Positions 7,710-16,441 are shown, counted from the stretch's first letter. The stretch is DNA of 51,890 nucleotides from Clostridia bacterium (GCA_017509255.1 JAFWQA010000012.1:1-51890); one strand, 5' to 3'. Translations and numbers: made by a program. Notes: generated by a model not told the origin, from the sequence alone.

Positions 7710-8918
7710 ATGAGTCTGAACGAAACTCCGTCCGGCGAGCGGACGCACATCGGCTTTTTCGGCGCGCGGAACGCCGGAAAATCCAGTCTGGTCAACGCGG
7801 TCACCGACCAGGACCTGGCTGTGGTCTCCGACGTGAAGGGCACGACCACCGACCCCGTCCGCAAAGCCATGGAGCTTCTGCCGCTGGGGCCTGTGGTGGT
7901 CATCGACACGCCGGGCTTTGACGATGAGGGCAGCCTGGGGCTGGAGCGGGTAAAGAAGACCCGCGGGATCCTGGAGACCTGCGATATCGCCGTGCTGGTG
8001 GCGGACGCCTCCGCCGGCCTCACGGACACGGACCGGGAGCTGCTTTCCCTGATCCGGGAGCGTGGGATCCCCTTTCTCACTGTCTGGAACAAGGCGGACC
8101 TCGCCGCGGCGCGGCCGGCGCCCGCGGACGCCGCGGAAACCAGCTGCCTGACCGGGGCCGGGATCCCCGCCCTGAAGGAGCGGCTGGCCCGGCTCCTGCC
8201 GGAAAAGGCGGAGCGCAGGCTCGCCGGCGACCTGGTCTCTCCGGGGGACCTGTGCGTGCTCGTCTGCCCCATTGATGAGTCCGCGCCGAAGGGCCGCCTG
8301 ATCCTGCCCCAGCAGCTGGTCATCCGGGACCTGCTGGACCGCGGCGCGCTGCCCCTGGTCTGCCGGGATACGGAGCTGAAGGCGGCGCTGGCCAGGCCCG
8401 GCATCACCCCGGCGCTGGTCATCACGGACAGTCAGGCCTTCAAGGCCGTCAGCGCCGCGGTGCCGGATGATATCCCCCTGACCTCCTTTTCCATCCTGAT
8501 GGCCCGGTACAAGGGCTTTCTGGAGACCGCGGTGCGGGGCATCCGCGCGGTGCGCGGCCTCCGGGACGGGGACCGGGTGCTCATGGCGGAGGGCTGCACC
8601 CACCACAGGCAGTGCAATGACATCGGCACGGTCAGGATCCCCCGGTGGCTCCGGGCCTGGACGGGAAAGGAGCTGACGGTGGAGACCTGCTCCGGGCAGG
8701 CCTTCCCGGAGGACCTTTCGTCCTTCCGGCTGGTGATCCACTGCGGCGGCTGCATGCTGACGGAGAACGCCGTCCTCAGCCGGATGGACCGGGCCGTCCG
8801 ACAGGGCGTGCCCTTCACCAATTACGGCATCGCCATCGCCTGCATGACCGGCACCCTGGAGCGGAGCCTGCGGCCGTTCCCCCGCCTGCACCGGCTGCTG
8901 ACGGAGGCGGAAGTATGA
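7710..8918 (+). CDS. hydF: [FeFe]-hydrogenase maturation GTPase HydF
   Basis: HydF is the scaffold on which the diiron CO/CN subcluster is built before transfer to the hydrogenase apoprotein. The 402-residue protein shows the Ras-like GTPase domain with Walker A GARNAGKS (residues 18-25), switch threonines (KGTTTDP), DTPGFDDEG and the NKAD box. The C-terminal cluster-binding part has the signature Cys-x-His (CTHH) followed about 45 residues later by HCGGC, the CxHx(46-53)HCxxC pattern of the [4Fe-4S] site. The start at 7710 has GGAGGAGGAAACC immediately upstream; the frame extends to 7611 without a ribosome site. It overlaps hydE by 4 nt (ATGA), so the two are translationally coupled. Confidence 0.95.
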   Translation: MSLNETPSGERTHIGFFGARNAGKSSLVNAVTDQDLAVVSDVKGTTTDPVRKAMELLPLGPVVVIDTPGFDDEGSLGLERVKKTRGILETCDIAVLVADASAGLTDTDRELLSLIRERGIPFLTVWNKADLAAARPAPADAAETSCLTGAGIPALKERLARLLPEKAERRLAGDLVSPGDLCVLVCPIDESAPKGRLILPQQLVIRDLLDRGALPLVCRDTELKAALARPGITPALVITDSQAFKAVSAAVPDDIPLTSFSILMARYKGFLETAVRGIRAVRGLRDGDRVLMAEGCTHHRQCNDIGTVRIPRWLRAWTGKELTVETCSGQAFPEDLSSFRLVIHCGGCMLTENAVLSRMDRAVRQGVPFTNYGIAIACMTGTLERSLRPFPRLHRLLTEAEV

Positions 8919-9988
8919 CGGAGCGCGTCAGGAGCCTGATCTTCCGGCTGGAAAGGGAGCAAAGCCTTCCGGAGAGAGAATACGCGGAACTGATCCGAGG
9001 CCGGGACGAAGAAGCGGCCGCGCTGCTGGCCCGCCTGGCCTCGGAAAAGAGGCGGGCGGTCTTCGGGAATGCGGTCTATACCCGCGGTCTGATCGAGATC
9101 AGCAGCATCTGCAAGAACAACTGCCTCTACTGCGGCATCCGCAGGGACAACATCCTCGCGGAGCGCTACCGGCTCACGCCGGAGGAGATCCTTGCATGCG
9201 CGGACGAGGGCTACGCGCTCGGCTTCCGGACCTTCGTGCTGCAGGGCGGCGAGGATCCCTTCTATACGGATGAGGTGCTGTGCGGCATCGTCCGGCAGCT
9301 GAAGGAGCGCCATCCGGACTGCGCGGTCACCCTGTCCGTGGGCGAGCGGAGCCGGGAAAGCTATCAGGCGCTGCGCGAAGCCGGCGCGGACCGGTACCTG
9401 CTCCGCCATGAGACAGCGGACCCGGATCACTATGCGAAGCTGCACCCGCGGGAAATGTCCTTTGACAACCGGATGCGGTGCCTGCGGGATCTGAAGGAGC
9501 TGGGGTACCAGACAGGCTGCGGCTTCATGGTCGGCTCGCCCTTCCAGACACCGGAAAACCTGGCGGGGGATCTGAAATTCATTGAGACCTTCCGCCCCGC
9601 CATGTGCGGCATCGGGCCCTTCGTTCCACACCGGAACACGCCCTTCCGGGATCATGCCCCGGGCACGGCGGAGCTGACGCTGTTCCTGCTCTCCGTGATC
9701 CGCCTGATGCTGCCCGAGGTTCTTCTGCCCGCCACCACGGCGCTGGGCACGGTCCTGCCCCGGGGCCGGGAAGCGGGCATCCTGGCCGGCGCGAACGTGG
9801 TCATGCCCAACCTGTCCCCCGTGCGTGTGCGGAAGAAATATGAACTGTACGACAACAAGATCTGTACGGGCGAGGAATCGGCCCAGTGTCGGGACTGCCT
9901 GCGGCAGCGCATGCGGTCCGTCGGGTGCTTTCTGGCCGTGGACCGGGGCGACGCCCCGGGATATACATCAGCGAAAAAACCGGAATAA
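8915..9988 (+). CDS. hydE: [FeFe]-hydrogenase maturase HydE (radical SAM)
   Basis: HydE is a radical SAM enzyme acting on the organometallic precursor made by HydG during H-cluster assembly. The 357-residue protein carries the canonical CxxxCxxC triad in CKNNCLYCGIRR (Cys66, Cys70, Cys73) and the HydE-typical GEDPFYTDEVL and VGSPFQTPENLAGDL segments of the radical SAM barrel, with a C-terminal BATS-type region. The start ATG overlaps the hydF stop (ATGA). Length and domain order are normal. It sits between hydF and hydG, which is a known maturation-cluster arrangement. No hydrogenase structural gene lies in the window. Confidence 0.95.
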   Translation: MTERVRSLIFRLEREQSLPEREYAELIRGRDEEAAALLARLASEKRRAVFGNAVYTRGLIEISSICKNNCLYCGIRRDNILAERYRLTPEEILACADEGYALGFRTFVLQGGEDPFYTDEVLCGIVRQLKERHPDCAVTLSVGERSRESYQALREAGADRYLLRHETADPDHYAKLHPREMSFDNRMRCLRDLKELGYQTGCGFMVGSPFQTPENLAGDLKFIETFRPAMCGIGPFVPHRNTPFRDHAPGTAELTLFLLSVIRLMLPEVLLPATTALGTVLPRGREAGILAGANVVMPNLSPVRVRKKYELYDNKICTGEESAQCRDCLRQRMRSVGCFLAVDRGDAPGYTSAKKPE

Positions 9989-10009
9989 TCAATGAAGGAA
10001 GGAAAAAAC

Positions 10010-11458
10010 ATGGCAAAGTACGATCCGAAATCCCTGAAGGCGGAAGAATTCATCAATGACGAAGAGATCCGCGAAACGCTGGCATACGCGGAGGCAAACA
10101 AAAACAACACGGAGCTGATCGACCGGATCCTGGAAAAGGCCCGTCCGGTCCGCCGCGGAAACGGCTGCACCTGCGCGGGGCTCACCCACCGGGAGGCCTC
10201 CGTGCTGCTGGCCTGCGAGATCCCGGAAAAGATCCAAAGGATGTACGAGATCGCCGAGGAGATCAAGCTGGCTTTCTACGGCAACCGCATCGTGCTCTTC
10301 GCGCCGCTGTACCTGTCCAACTACTGCGTCAACGGCTGCCTGTACTGCCCCTATCACCTGAAGAACAAGCACATCGCCCGGAAAAAGCTGACCCAGGAGG
10401 AGGTCCGGGCCGAGACGGTCGCCCTGCAGGACATGGGCCACAAGCGGCTTGCCATCGAAGCCGGCGAGGATCCGGTCAACAACCCCATCGAATACATCCT
10501 GGACTGCATCCGCACCATCTACAGCGTGCACCATAAAAACGGCGATATCCGCCGTGTGAATGTGAACATCGCCGCCACCACCGTGGAGAATTACCGGAAG
10601 CTGAAAGAGGCCGGCATCGGCACATACATCCTGTTCCAGGAGACCTACCACAAGGAAAGCTACCTGAAGCTGCACCCCACCGGTCCCAAGCACGATTACG
10701 ACTACCACACGGAGGCCATGGACCGCGCCATGGAGGGCGGCATCGACGACGTGGGCCTGGGCGTCCTGTTCGGCCTGGAGCTGTACAAATACGAGTTCGC
10801 CGGCCTGATCATGCACGCGGAGCACCTGGAGGCGGTCCATGGCGTCGGCCCGCACACCATCAGCGTCCCCCGCGTCAAGCGCGCGGACGACATCGATCCG
10901 GACATGTTCGACAACGGCATTGACGATGAGACCTTCACGAAAATCGCCGCCTGCATCCGCCTGGCGGTCCCCTACACCGGCATGATCGTCTCCACCCGCG
11001 AGTCCGAGGAGGTCCGCCGGCGTCTGCTGCAGGTCGGCATCTCCCAGGTCAGCGGAGCGTCCCGCACCTCCGTGGGCGGCTATACGGAGGAAGAGCGGCC
11101 CCACGACACGGAGCAGTTCGACGTTTCCGACCAGCGCACCCTGGACGAGGTCGTTCACTGGCTGATGCAGACCGGGCACATCCCGTCCTTCTGCACCGCC
11201 TGCTATCGGGAAGGCCGGACCGGCGACCGGTTCATGAGCCTGTGCAAGAACGGTCAGATCCTGAACTGCTGCCATCCCAACGCCCTGATGACCCTGGCGG
11301 AGTATCTGGAGGACTACGCCTCCCCCGAAACGAAGGAAACGGGCTACCGGATGATCGAGGAAGAGCTGAAGCGGATCCCGAAGGAAAAGGTCCGCGGGAT
11401 CGCCTCGGAGCATATCCGGGATATCCGTTCCTCCAACCGCCGCGATTTCCGGTTCTGA
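10010..11458 (+). CDS. hydG: [FeFe]-hydrogenase maturase HydG (tyrosine lyase)
   Basis: HydG is a radical SAM enzyme that cleaves tyrosine to supply CO and cyanide for the hydrogenase H-cluster. The 482-residue protein has the N-terminal CVNGCLYC triad (Cys106, Cys110, Cys113) and the C-terminal auxiliary-cluster domain with CTACYREGRTGDRFM followed by CKNGQILNCCHPNA, both diagnostic of HydG as against ThiH. I chose ATG 10010 because GAAGGAAGG lies about 8 nt upstream; an in-frame ATG at 9992 is less well placed. It is 21 bp downstream of hydE in the same operon and is followed by a strong terminator at 11464-11502. Confidence 0.95.
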   Translation: MAKYDPKSLKAEEFINDEEIRETLAYAEANKNNTELIDRILEKARPVRRGNGCTCAGLTHREASVLLACEIPEKIQRMYEIAEEIKLAFYGNRIVLFAPLYLSNYCVNGCLYCPYHLKNKHIARKKLTQEEVRAETVALQDMGHKRLAIEAGEDPVNNPIEYILDCIRTIYSVHHKNGDIRRVNVNIAATTVENYRKLKEAGIGTYILFQETYHKESYLKLHPTGPKHDYDYHTEAMDRAMEGGIDDVGLGVLFGLELYKYEFAGLIMHAEHLEAVHGVGPHTISVPRVKRADDIDPDMFDNGIDDETFTKIAACIRLAVPYTGMIVSTRESEEVRRRLLQVGISQVSGASRTSVGGYTEEERPHDTEQFDVSDQRTLDEVVHWLMQTGHIPSFCTACYREGRTGDRFMSLCKNGQILNCCHPNALMTLAEYLEDYASPETKETGYRMIEEELKRIPKEKVRGIASEHIRDIRSSNRRDFRF

Positions 11459-11463
11459 GACAG

Positions 11464-11502
11464 GACGCGCCGGAGCACGCGTCATGCTCCGGCGTCTTTT
11501 TT
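11464..11502 (+). terminator. Terminator of the hyd operon
   Basis: CGCCGGAGCA (11468-11477) pairs with TGCTCCGGCG (11485-11494), with partial extension outward, followed by TCTTTTTT. Confidence 0.88.
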
Positions 11503-11526
11503 CTGCCTTTTTCCCTTTTTGTATGG

Positions 11527-11532
11527 TATAAT
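11527..11532 (+). promoter_or_regulatory. -10 element of the glutaredoxin-like gene
   Basis: A perfect TATAAT in the context TATGGTATAATTC lies 57 bp before the start codon; no clear -35 can be made out. Confidence 0.5.
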
Positions 11533-11588
11533 TCTCTTGAACAGATACGGAAAACAAAGCGGAATACCGGAAATAAAGGAGGATCAGT

Positions 11589-11900
11589 ATGATCAAAATT
11601 TACGGCATGCCGACCTGTACCTACTGTGATTACGTTCATGAACAGATCAAAGGGCGTGAGGACGAGTTCCTGTACATCAACATCGGTGAAAACATCCGGA
11701 ACATGAGCGCCTTTACCCGGCTGAGGGACACAAACCCGGTTTTCGACCACTGCAAAGAAATCGGCGACGTGGGCATTCCCGCCTTCGTCTTTGAGGACGG
11801 CCGGGTGTCCGTCGACCCCGCCGACGCCGGCCTGATCGAGTACGGCAGCGCCGCCGCCTGCTCCGTGGAGGATCACCGCAGCGGGCGCAGGGGCTGCTGA
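11589..11900 (+). CDS. Glutaredoxin-like thiol-redox protein
   Basis: The 103-residue protein starts MIKIYGMPTCTYCDYVHEQI, a thioredoxin-fold beginning with a CTYC dithiol at about residues 10-13, and continues with the GDVGIPAFVFEDG cis-proline strand. It resembles small clostridial glutaredoxin-related proteins. The final 15 residues (SAAACSVEDHRSGRRGC) hold two extra cysteines and are unusual. The ribosome site AAAGGAGG is excellent, and the gene has its own -10 element after the hydG terminator, so it is a separate transcript. Any link to hydrogenase maturation is only positional. Confidence 0.8.
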   Translation: MIKIYGMPTCTYCDYVHEQIKGREDEFLYINIGENIRNMSAFTRLRDTNPVFDHCKEIGDVGIPAFVFEDGRVSVDPADAGLIEYGSAAACSVEDHRSGRRGC

Positions 11901-11934
11901 ACAGGGCCGCCGTTTTCATTTCTTTCAGGGATGC

Positions 11935-12045
11935 AGCCGGAAACTGACGCTGGAAAAGTCCGTGGTCTCCAACGTGGCGGACGACGTGAAGGTCAGCATT
12001 CAGGGCCGGACGGTGGAAATGACGATCGTGAAAGCCCTCGCCTGA
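11935..12045 (+). pseudogene. Orphan 3' gene fragment
   Basis: Between two genes on opposite strands, a plus-strand frame reads KLTLEKSVVSNVADDVKVSI and then QGRTVEMTIVKALA before TGA at 12043-12045. Codon choice and the beta-strand-like alternation look like the real C-terminus of a protein, but the frame has no start codon or ribosome site and begins inside the preceding gene. I read it as the surviving tail of a deleted gene. The family is not recognised. Confidence 0.4.
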
Positions 12046-12082
12046 TTTCTGTTTCTCCGGTCCCGTATTTCAGCGCGTCCGG

Positions 12083-12568
12083 TCAGCCGTCCAGGTCGTA
12101 GAGATAGGAGATCATGTCGTAATCCCGGTTGCCCCACGGATGGGTGCCGGTCTTATACACCTGCCCGCCCATTTTCTCATAAAACTTCCTGGCCTCGGCA
12201 TTGTCCTTCAGGCACCAGATGATCATTTTCTTTTTCCCTGCGGCGCGGAAGTACTCCACCGAATTCCGGAACAGGATCTTCCCGATCCCGTTGTTTCTTT
12301 TCGCGTACCGCACGTACAGGGCAATAATCTCGCAGTCCGGCGCCTCATCACCGGCCGTCTCATTCCACGCGAAGCCCAGGACCTCCCTGTCCTCCGCGGC
12401 GACCGTATAGACCTGATACCTCTGCTTTTCCCTCTGATACCTTTCCTCCACGTTCAGGGCGTCCAGATAGTCGCTGTCGATGATCCCCCTGTAGGCGTTC
12501 TTCCAGTCCTCCACCACGATCTCCGCGATCTGCCGGGCATCCTCTTCCGTTGCTTTTCTGATGATCAT
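12083..12568 (-). CDS. GNAT family N-acetyltransferase
   Basis: The 161-residue protein begins MIIRKATEEDARQIAEIVVE and shows the GNAT order: the beta-4 strand CEIIALYVRYAKRNNGIGKI, which includes the acetyl-CoA loop RNNGIG, and the terminal NAEARKFYEKMGG. It should acetylate an amine on a small molecule or protein with acetyl-CoA; the substrate is unknown. The start at 12568 has GGGAGGAAGAAGACGG upstream, so the longer frame to 12619 is discarded. It is a single gene read toward the glutaredoxin gene, with no clear terminator after it. Confidence 0.85.
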   Translation of the reverse strand: MIIRKATEEDARQIAEIVVEDWKNAYRGIIDSDYLDALNVEERYQREKQRYQVYTVAAEDREVLGFAWNETAGDEAPDCEIIALYVRYAKRNNGIGKILFRNSVEYFRAAGKKKMIIWCLKDNAEARKFYEKMGGQVYKTGTHPWGNRDYDMISYLYDLDG

Positions 12569-13018
12569 CCGTCTTCTTCCTCCCGCCCGGTAATGTCTCC
12601 GGGCACTTTCTGCCATCATACCATATCCCCGGAAGCGAAAAAACCCCTGCGCGGCATCTTTTCACCGCTCCGCGGGAACACCGTCGATCTGACCGTGATC
12701 AGGGCCTTCGCGTAAGGCAGTATGCCCGAAACGCGCGCCCGCGGGCTTTCTGTTGACGGTCGTTCCGTATACAGGTATAATAACATTGAGTTTATTTTGA
12801 TATCTGTAAACCATTCCCTTTTTCCTTAACGATCTTGTCGGATGTATGTTTGTGACGGCCGGAAAACAGAAAAGGGGTTGACATTCATGACTGCCAGGTG
12901 GAGATTTTTTCACTCAGCAGGGGATTCGTCTGCCCTTTTCGGATATCACAGGCCTGTTTCGGCGCGGTGTTCTGCCGCGCTGTTTTGCGTTTTGGGAGAG
13001 AAAAGAGGAGGAAGAAAC
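12569..13018 (+). promoter_or_regulatory. Long leader region of the first LRR gene
   Basis: This 450-bp gap separates the divergent GNAT and LRR genes. It holds a good plus-strand promoter (TTGACG 12753-12758, 17 bp, TATAAT 12776-12781). This implies a leader of about 230 nt that ends with a GC hairpin (GCGCGG 12962-12967 with CCGCGC 12975-12980) followed by T-rich sequence to 12993, then the AGAGGAGGAAG ribosome site. I recognise no known riboswitch. Confidence 0.6.
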
Positions 13019-14815
13019 ATGAAGCGGAGACTGTGGATCATCCCGGTCCTGACGGCGCTGATCGCCCTGCTGGCCTGCGGCGCGGCCCTGGCTGACCAGA
13101 GCGGCAGCTGCGGGGCCAGCCTGACCTGGAAACTGACCGACGCGGGCGTACTGACCATTTCCGGCAAAGGGGAAATGACGGCGTATTCGTACGACAACAG
13201 GCCCCCGTGGTATGCTTCGAGGGCTTCCATCACATCCATCAAAATCAAAAACGGAATAACAAGCCTCTCCGACCGAGCTTTTCAGGGCTGCACCGCCGTG
13301 ACCGAGGTCACGGTCCCGCCCAGTATAACGAAGATCGGTTATCTGGCCTTTGCCGGGTGCTCCAGCCTGACGGAAGTGACCATCCTGAAAAACTATGTCA
13401 CGATCGGCGACGAAGATTACGACGTTTTCACGGGCTGCGCTGCCGGCTTTACCCTGCGGGGCTTCTCCGGTTCCACGGTGAAAACATATGCGCAAAACGC
13501 GGGCCTCAGCTTCGCGAAGCCGAAGTGCGGCAGTAATATGACCTGGGATTATATCAACAGTGCGATACTCATCACCGGTACGGGGGCGATGTCGGATTAT
13601 TCATCCTCCTCTCCTGCTCCCTGGTACGATATGAAGCAGGATATAAACAGTGTCCTGATCGATTCCGGTCCGACAAGCATCGGGATCGATGCTTTCACGG
13701 AATGCTATTACCTGACCAAAGTAAACATCCCGGCCAGCGTGAAGAGCATCGGAAACTGGGCTTTCATGTCCTGCGCCGATCTGTCGGAGATGACCCTTCC
13801 GGGTAAGCTGACAAGCATCGGAAACGCTGCTTTCCAGGGTTGCCGCAGCCTGACCTCTGTGACGATCCCGGGCACCGTGACGAACCTCGGGCCCTCTGCT
13901 TTCAGAAACTGCTCCGCGCTGACCGAAGTCACTTTTTCAGACGGCCTGACGAACATCGGCACCGGCGCTTTCGAGAACTGTACCGGACTGACCGGCGTGA
14001 CGGTCCCGGACAGCGTGACGGATATCGGCCAGAACCCGTTCGGCGGCTGTACAGGCCTGGGCAGTATTCAGGTTTCCGGCGGGAATGCAGCCTATATCTC
14101 TGTCGCCGGTGTCCTGTACAACAGGGGGAAGAACCATCTGCTCGCTTACCCCGCCGGGAGATCCGGCCCGTTTACAGTCCCGGGCAGTGTGACGGACATC
14201 GATACCTATGCTTTCAAAGGCTGCGCCGGACTGACCCGCGTGACGATCCCATACGACGTGGAGTACATCGCGTCCTATGCCTTCTATAACTGTACCGGAC
14301 TGACCGGCGTGACGGTCCCGAAGAGCGTGCGGCGCATCGGAAGCTCTGCTTTCGAGGGCTGCTCCGGCCTCGCGTACGCGGCAGTCAGCAATGCCGAAAC
14401 GATCTTTTACGACAGCGTTTTCCTGAATACTCCGTCCGGCTTTATCCTCCGCGGGCACGCTGGCTCCACCGCGCAGTCCTATGCCGCCGCCAACGGCCAC
14501 ATTTTTGAGGCCCTGGCAGAAATGTCGGCTCCGAACTTCACCCTGCCGGCCGGCCTGACCCGCATAGAAGCGGAGGCCTTCTCCGGCGCGAAGATGACGG
14601 TCGTCTATATCCCGGACAAGGTGACCTCCCTGGGCAGCAAGGCCTTTGCGAACTGCGCCGGCCTCACGCAGATCCGCGTCCCGGCCTCCGTTACTTCCAT
14701 CGCGGAGGATGCCTTCCAGGGCATTGATCCGGGCCAGCTCACCGTCTTCGGCTCTCCGGGCTCGGCAGCGGAAGCCTTTGCCGGCAATGCGGGGTTCGGT
14801 TTCGAGCTCGAATGA
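13019..14815 (+). CDS. Secreted BspA-type leucine-rich repeat protein (copy 1)
   Basis: The 598-residue protein has a signal peptide (MKRRLWIIPVLTALIALLAC, cleavage near ALAD). It then carries a bacterial entry module (SCGASLTWKLTDAGVLTISG ... PPWY) that occurs again at about residue 165 (KCGSNMTWDY ... APWYD). The rest is roughly a dozen LRR_5 units of about 23 residues with the pattern LTxVTIPxxVTxIGxxAFxxC. It ends with a capping segment (GSAAEAFAGNAGFGFELE) and no visible wall anchor. BspA-like LRR proteins are surface or secreted binding proteins; the ligand is unknown. The start is chosen by the signal peptide and AGAGGAGGAAG. The following gene is a diverged tandem copy. Confidence 0.88.
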   Translation: MKRRLWIIPVLTALIALLACGAALADQSGSCGASLTWKLTDAGVLTISGKGEMTAYSYDNRPPWYASRASITSIKIKNGITSLSDRAFQGCTAVTEVTVPPSITKIGYLAFAGCSSLTEVTILKNYVTIGDEDYDVFTGCAAGFTLRGFSGSTVKTYAQNAGLSFAKPKCGSNMTWDYINSAILITGTGAMSDYSSSSPAPWYDMKQDINSVLIDSGPTSIGIDAFTECYYLTKVNIPASVKSIGNWAFMSCADLSEMTLPGKLTSIGNAAFQGCRSLTSVTIPGTVTNLGPSAFRNCSALTEVTFSDGLTNIGTGAFENCTGLTGVTVPDSVTDIGQNPFGGCTGLGSIQVSGGNAAYISVAGVLYNRGKNHLLAYPAGRSGPFTVPGSVTDIDTYAFKGCAGLTRVTIPYDVEYIASYAFYNCTGLTGVTVPKSVRRIGSSAFEGCSGLAYAAVSNAETIFYDSVFLNTPSGFILRGHAGSTAQSYAAANGHIFEALAEMSAPNFTLPAGLTRIEAEAFSGAKMTVVYIPDKVTSLGSKAFANCAGLTQIRVPASVTSIAEDAFQGIDPGQLTVFGSPGSAAEAFAGNAGFGFELE

Positions 14816-14829
14816 CCCGCGCGCGGGTC
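14814..14829 (+). other. Hairpin at the stop codon of LRR copy 1
   Basis: GACCCGC (14814-14820) and GCGGGTC (14823-14829) form a tight palindrome touching the stop codon, without a T-tract. The same element (GACCCG with CGGGTC, 16213-16228) follows copy 2, so it was duplicated together with the genes. Confidence 0.6.
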
Positions 14830-14864
14830 CGTCAGGGCCCACGGGAAAAAGAGGAGGAAGGATC

Positions 14865-16214
14865 ATGAAGCGGAAACTGTGGATCATCCCGGTCCTGGCG
14901 GCGCTGATCGCCCTGCTGGCCTGCGGCGCGGCCCTGGCCGCCCAAAGCGGCAGCTGCGGGGATAACCTGACCTGGAAGCTATCGGACGCGGGCGAACTGA
15001 CCGTTACCGGTATTGGGAAAATGACGGAGTATTCGTTCGACGACCGTCCCCCGTGGTACGACCTGCGCTCGTCCGTCAAATCCATCGTCATCGGAAACAG
15101 AGTGACAAGCATCAGCAGGTGGGCTTTTGAGGACTGCAGCGCTGTGACCGGCGGCGTCGTCATCCCGGCGAGTGTGACAGAGATCGGCTATGTGGCCTTT
15201 TTCGGGTGCTCCGGCCTCAGGGAAGTGACCGTCCTGAACAAGGACGCCGTCATCGGCGACACGGATCTCGACGTTTTCCAGAACTGCGCCCCGGGCTTTA
15301 TCCTGCGGGGCTTCTCCGGTTCCACGGCGCTTGCCTATGCGCAAAACGCGGACATCAGCTTCGCGCATCCGAAATGCGGCAGCGGTCTGACCTGGGATCT
15401 GATCGGCACCGCGATGATCATCTCCGGTTCGGGGACGATGACAAATTATTCGACCGCTTCCATTCCTCCCTGGAACGATCTGCGGGAAAACATAACGGAT
15501 ATTACGGTCCTGAGCGGTGTGAAAAGCATCGGGAACTGGGCTTTCGGCAGTTTTCACAGCCTGACGGCCGTAAAGCTCCCGGCCGGCATGAAGAGCATCG
15601 GAGCCCATGCCTTCTCCAGTTGCGACCAAATAACGGGCATAACGATCCCGGACAGCGTGACGGACATCGGCGCGAATGCTTTCGAGTATTCCCTCCGCCT
15701 GGCCGGTGTGACGGTCCCGAAGAGTGTGACGAGCATCGGTGGCGGCGCCTTCCGGTACTGTAACCGCCTTGAGTACGCGGAGATCTTCAACCCCGGGGCG
15801 GTCTTTGGCTCGGACGTTTTCCTGGGTACCCCGTCCGGTTTCATCCTTCGCGGCTACCGCGGCTCCACCGCGGAGGCATATGCCGATGAGAACGGCCACG
15901 TCTTTGAGCCCCTGTCCAATATGTCGGCTCCGGATTTCACCCTGCCGGACGACCTGACCCATATCGAAGCGGAGGCCTTCGCCGGCGCGAAAATGACGGT
16001 CGTCTATATCCCGGACGGCGTCAAATCCATAGGCAGCCGGGCCTTCGCGAACTGCACCGGCCTCACGCAGATCCGCATCCCGGCCTCCGTTACCGTCATC
16101 GCGGAGGATGCCTTCCAGGGCGTCAACTTGAGCCAGCTCACCATCTTCGGCGCCTCCGGTTCCGCGGCGGAAACCTTCGCCGGCAATGCGGGAATCAGCT
16201 TCGAAATCGAATGA
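14865..16214 (+). CDS. Secreted BspA-type leucine-rich repeat protein (copy 2)
   Basis: This 449-residue paralogue of the preceding gene has almost the same signal peptide (MKRKLWIIPVLAALIALLAC), the same two CG-xx-LTW ... PPW entry modules, fewer LRR_5 units (about eight or nine) and the same end (GSAAETFAGNAGISFEIE). The identity is highest at both ends and lower in the LRR units. This fits a tandem duplication followed by loss or gain of repeats in the middle. The start has AGAGGAGGAAGGATC upstream. It is 49 bp behind copy 1, very likely on the same mRNA, and a strong terminator follows at 16235-16265. The role is presumably surface binding, as for copy 1. Confidence 0.88.
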   Translation: MKRKLWIIPVLAALIALLACGAALAAQSGSCGDNLTWKLSDAGELTVTGIGKMTEYSFDDRPPWYDLRSSVKSIVIGNRVTSISRWAFEDCSAVTGGVVIPASVTEIGYVAFFGCSGLREVTVLNKDAVIGDTDLDVFQNCAPGFILRGFSGSTALAYAQNADISFAHPKCGSGLTWDLIGTAMIISGSGTMTNYSTASIPPWNDLRENITDITVLSGVKSIGNWAFGSFHSLTAVKLPAGMKSIGAHAFSSCDQITGITIPDSVTDIGANAFEYSLRLAGVTVPKSVTSIGGGAFRYCNRLEYAEIFNPGAVFGSDVFLGTPSGFILRGYRGSTAEAYADENGHVFEPLSNMSAPDFTLPDDLTHIEAEAFAGAKMTVVYIPDGVKSIGSRAFANCTGLTQIRIPASVTVIAEDAFQGVNLSQLTIFGASGSAAETFAGNAGISFEIE

Positions 16215-16234
16215 CCCGTCCGCGGGTCCCGCAC

Positions 16235-16265
16235 GGCGTCCCGGAATTCTCCGGGGCGCCCTTTT
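16235..16265 (+). terminator. Terminator of the LRR operon
   Basis: An 11-bp stem, GGCGTCCCGGA with TCCGGGGCGCC (one G-U pair), with loop ATTC, is followed by CTTTTT. Confidence 0.88.
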
Positions 16266-16363
16266 TCTCTTTTCAGGCAAGACGTTCTGACAGGATTCCG
16301 GAAGGGGGATCCCCGCCCTTTTCACCGTATTTCTTTTGTTTTTTACAATCCTCTTTTGTTTAC

Positions 16364-16377
16364 TTCATTGCAATGAA
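16364..16377 (+). promoter_or_regulatory. Palindromic operator candidate before oppA
   Basis: TTCATTGCAATGAA is a perfect 14-bp palindrome in the AT-rich region upstream of oppA. A weak promoter (TTGCAA inside the palindrome, TATGTT about 18 bp on) overlaps it, so a repressor bound here would block the -35 region. The binding protein is not identified. Confidence 0.45.
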
Positions 16378-16441
16378 TCATTAAAATAAGATATGTTCGC
16401 GGGAAGTCTGCGGACAAATTCACAGAAAGGTCTGAAAGAAC

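Noticed and set aside
12876-12910. Second promoter with TTGACA near 12876 before the first LRR gene
   Set aside because: No acceptable -10 lies 16-19 bp downstream (GAGATT); the TTGACG-17-TATAAT promoter at 12753 is far better.
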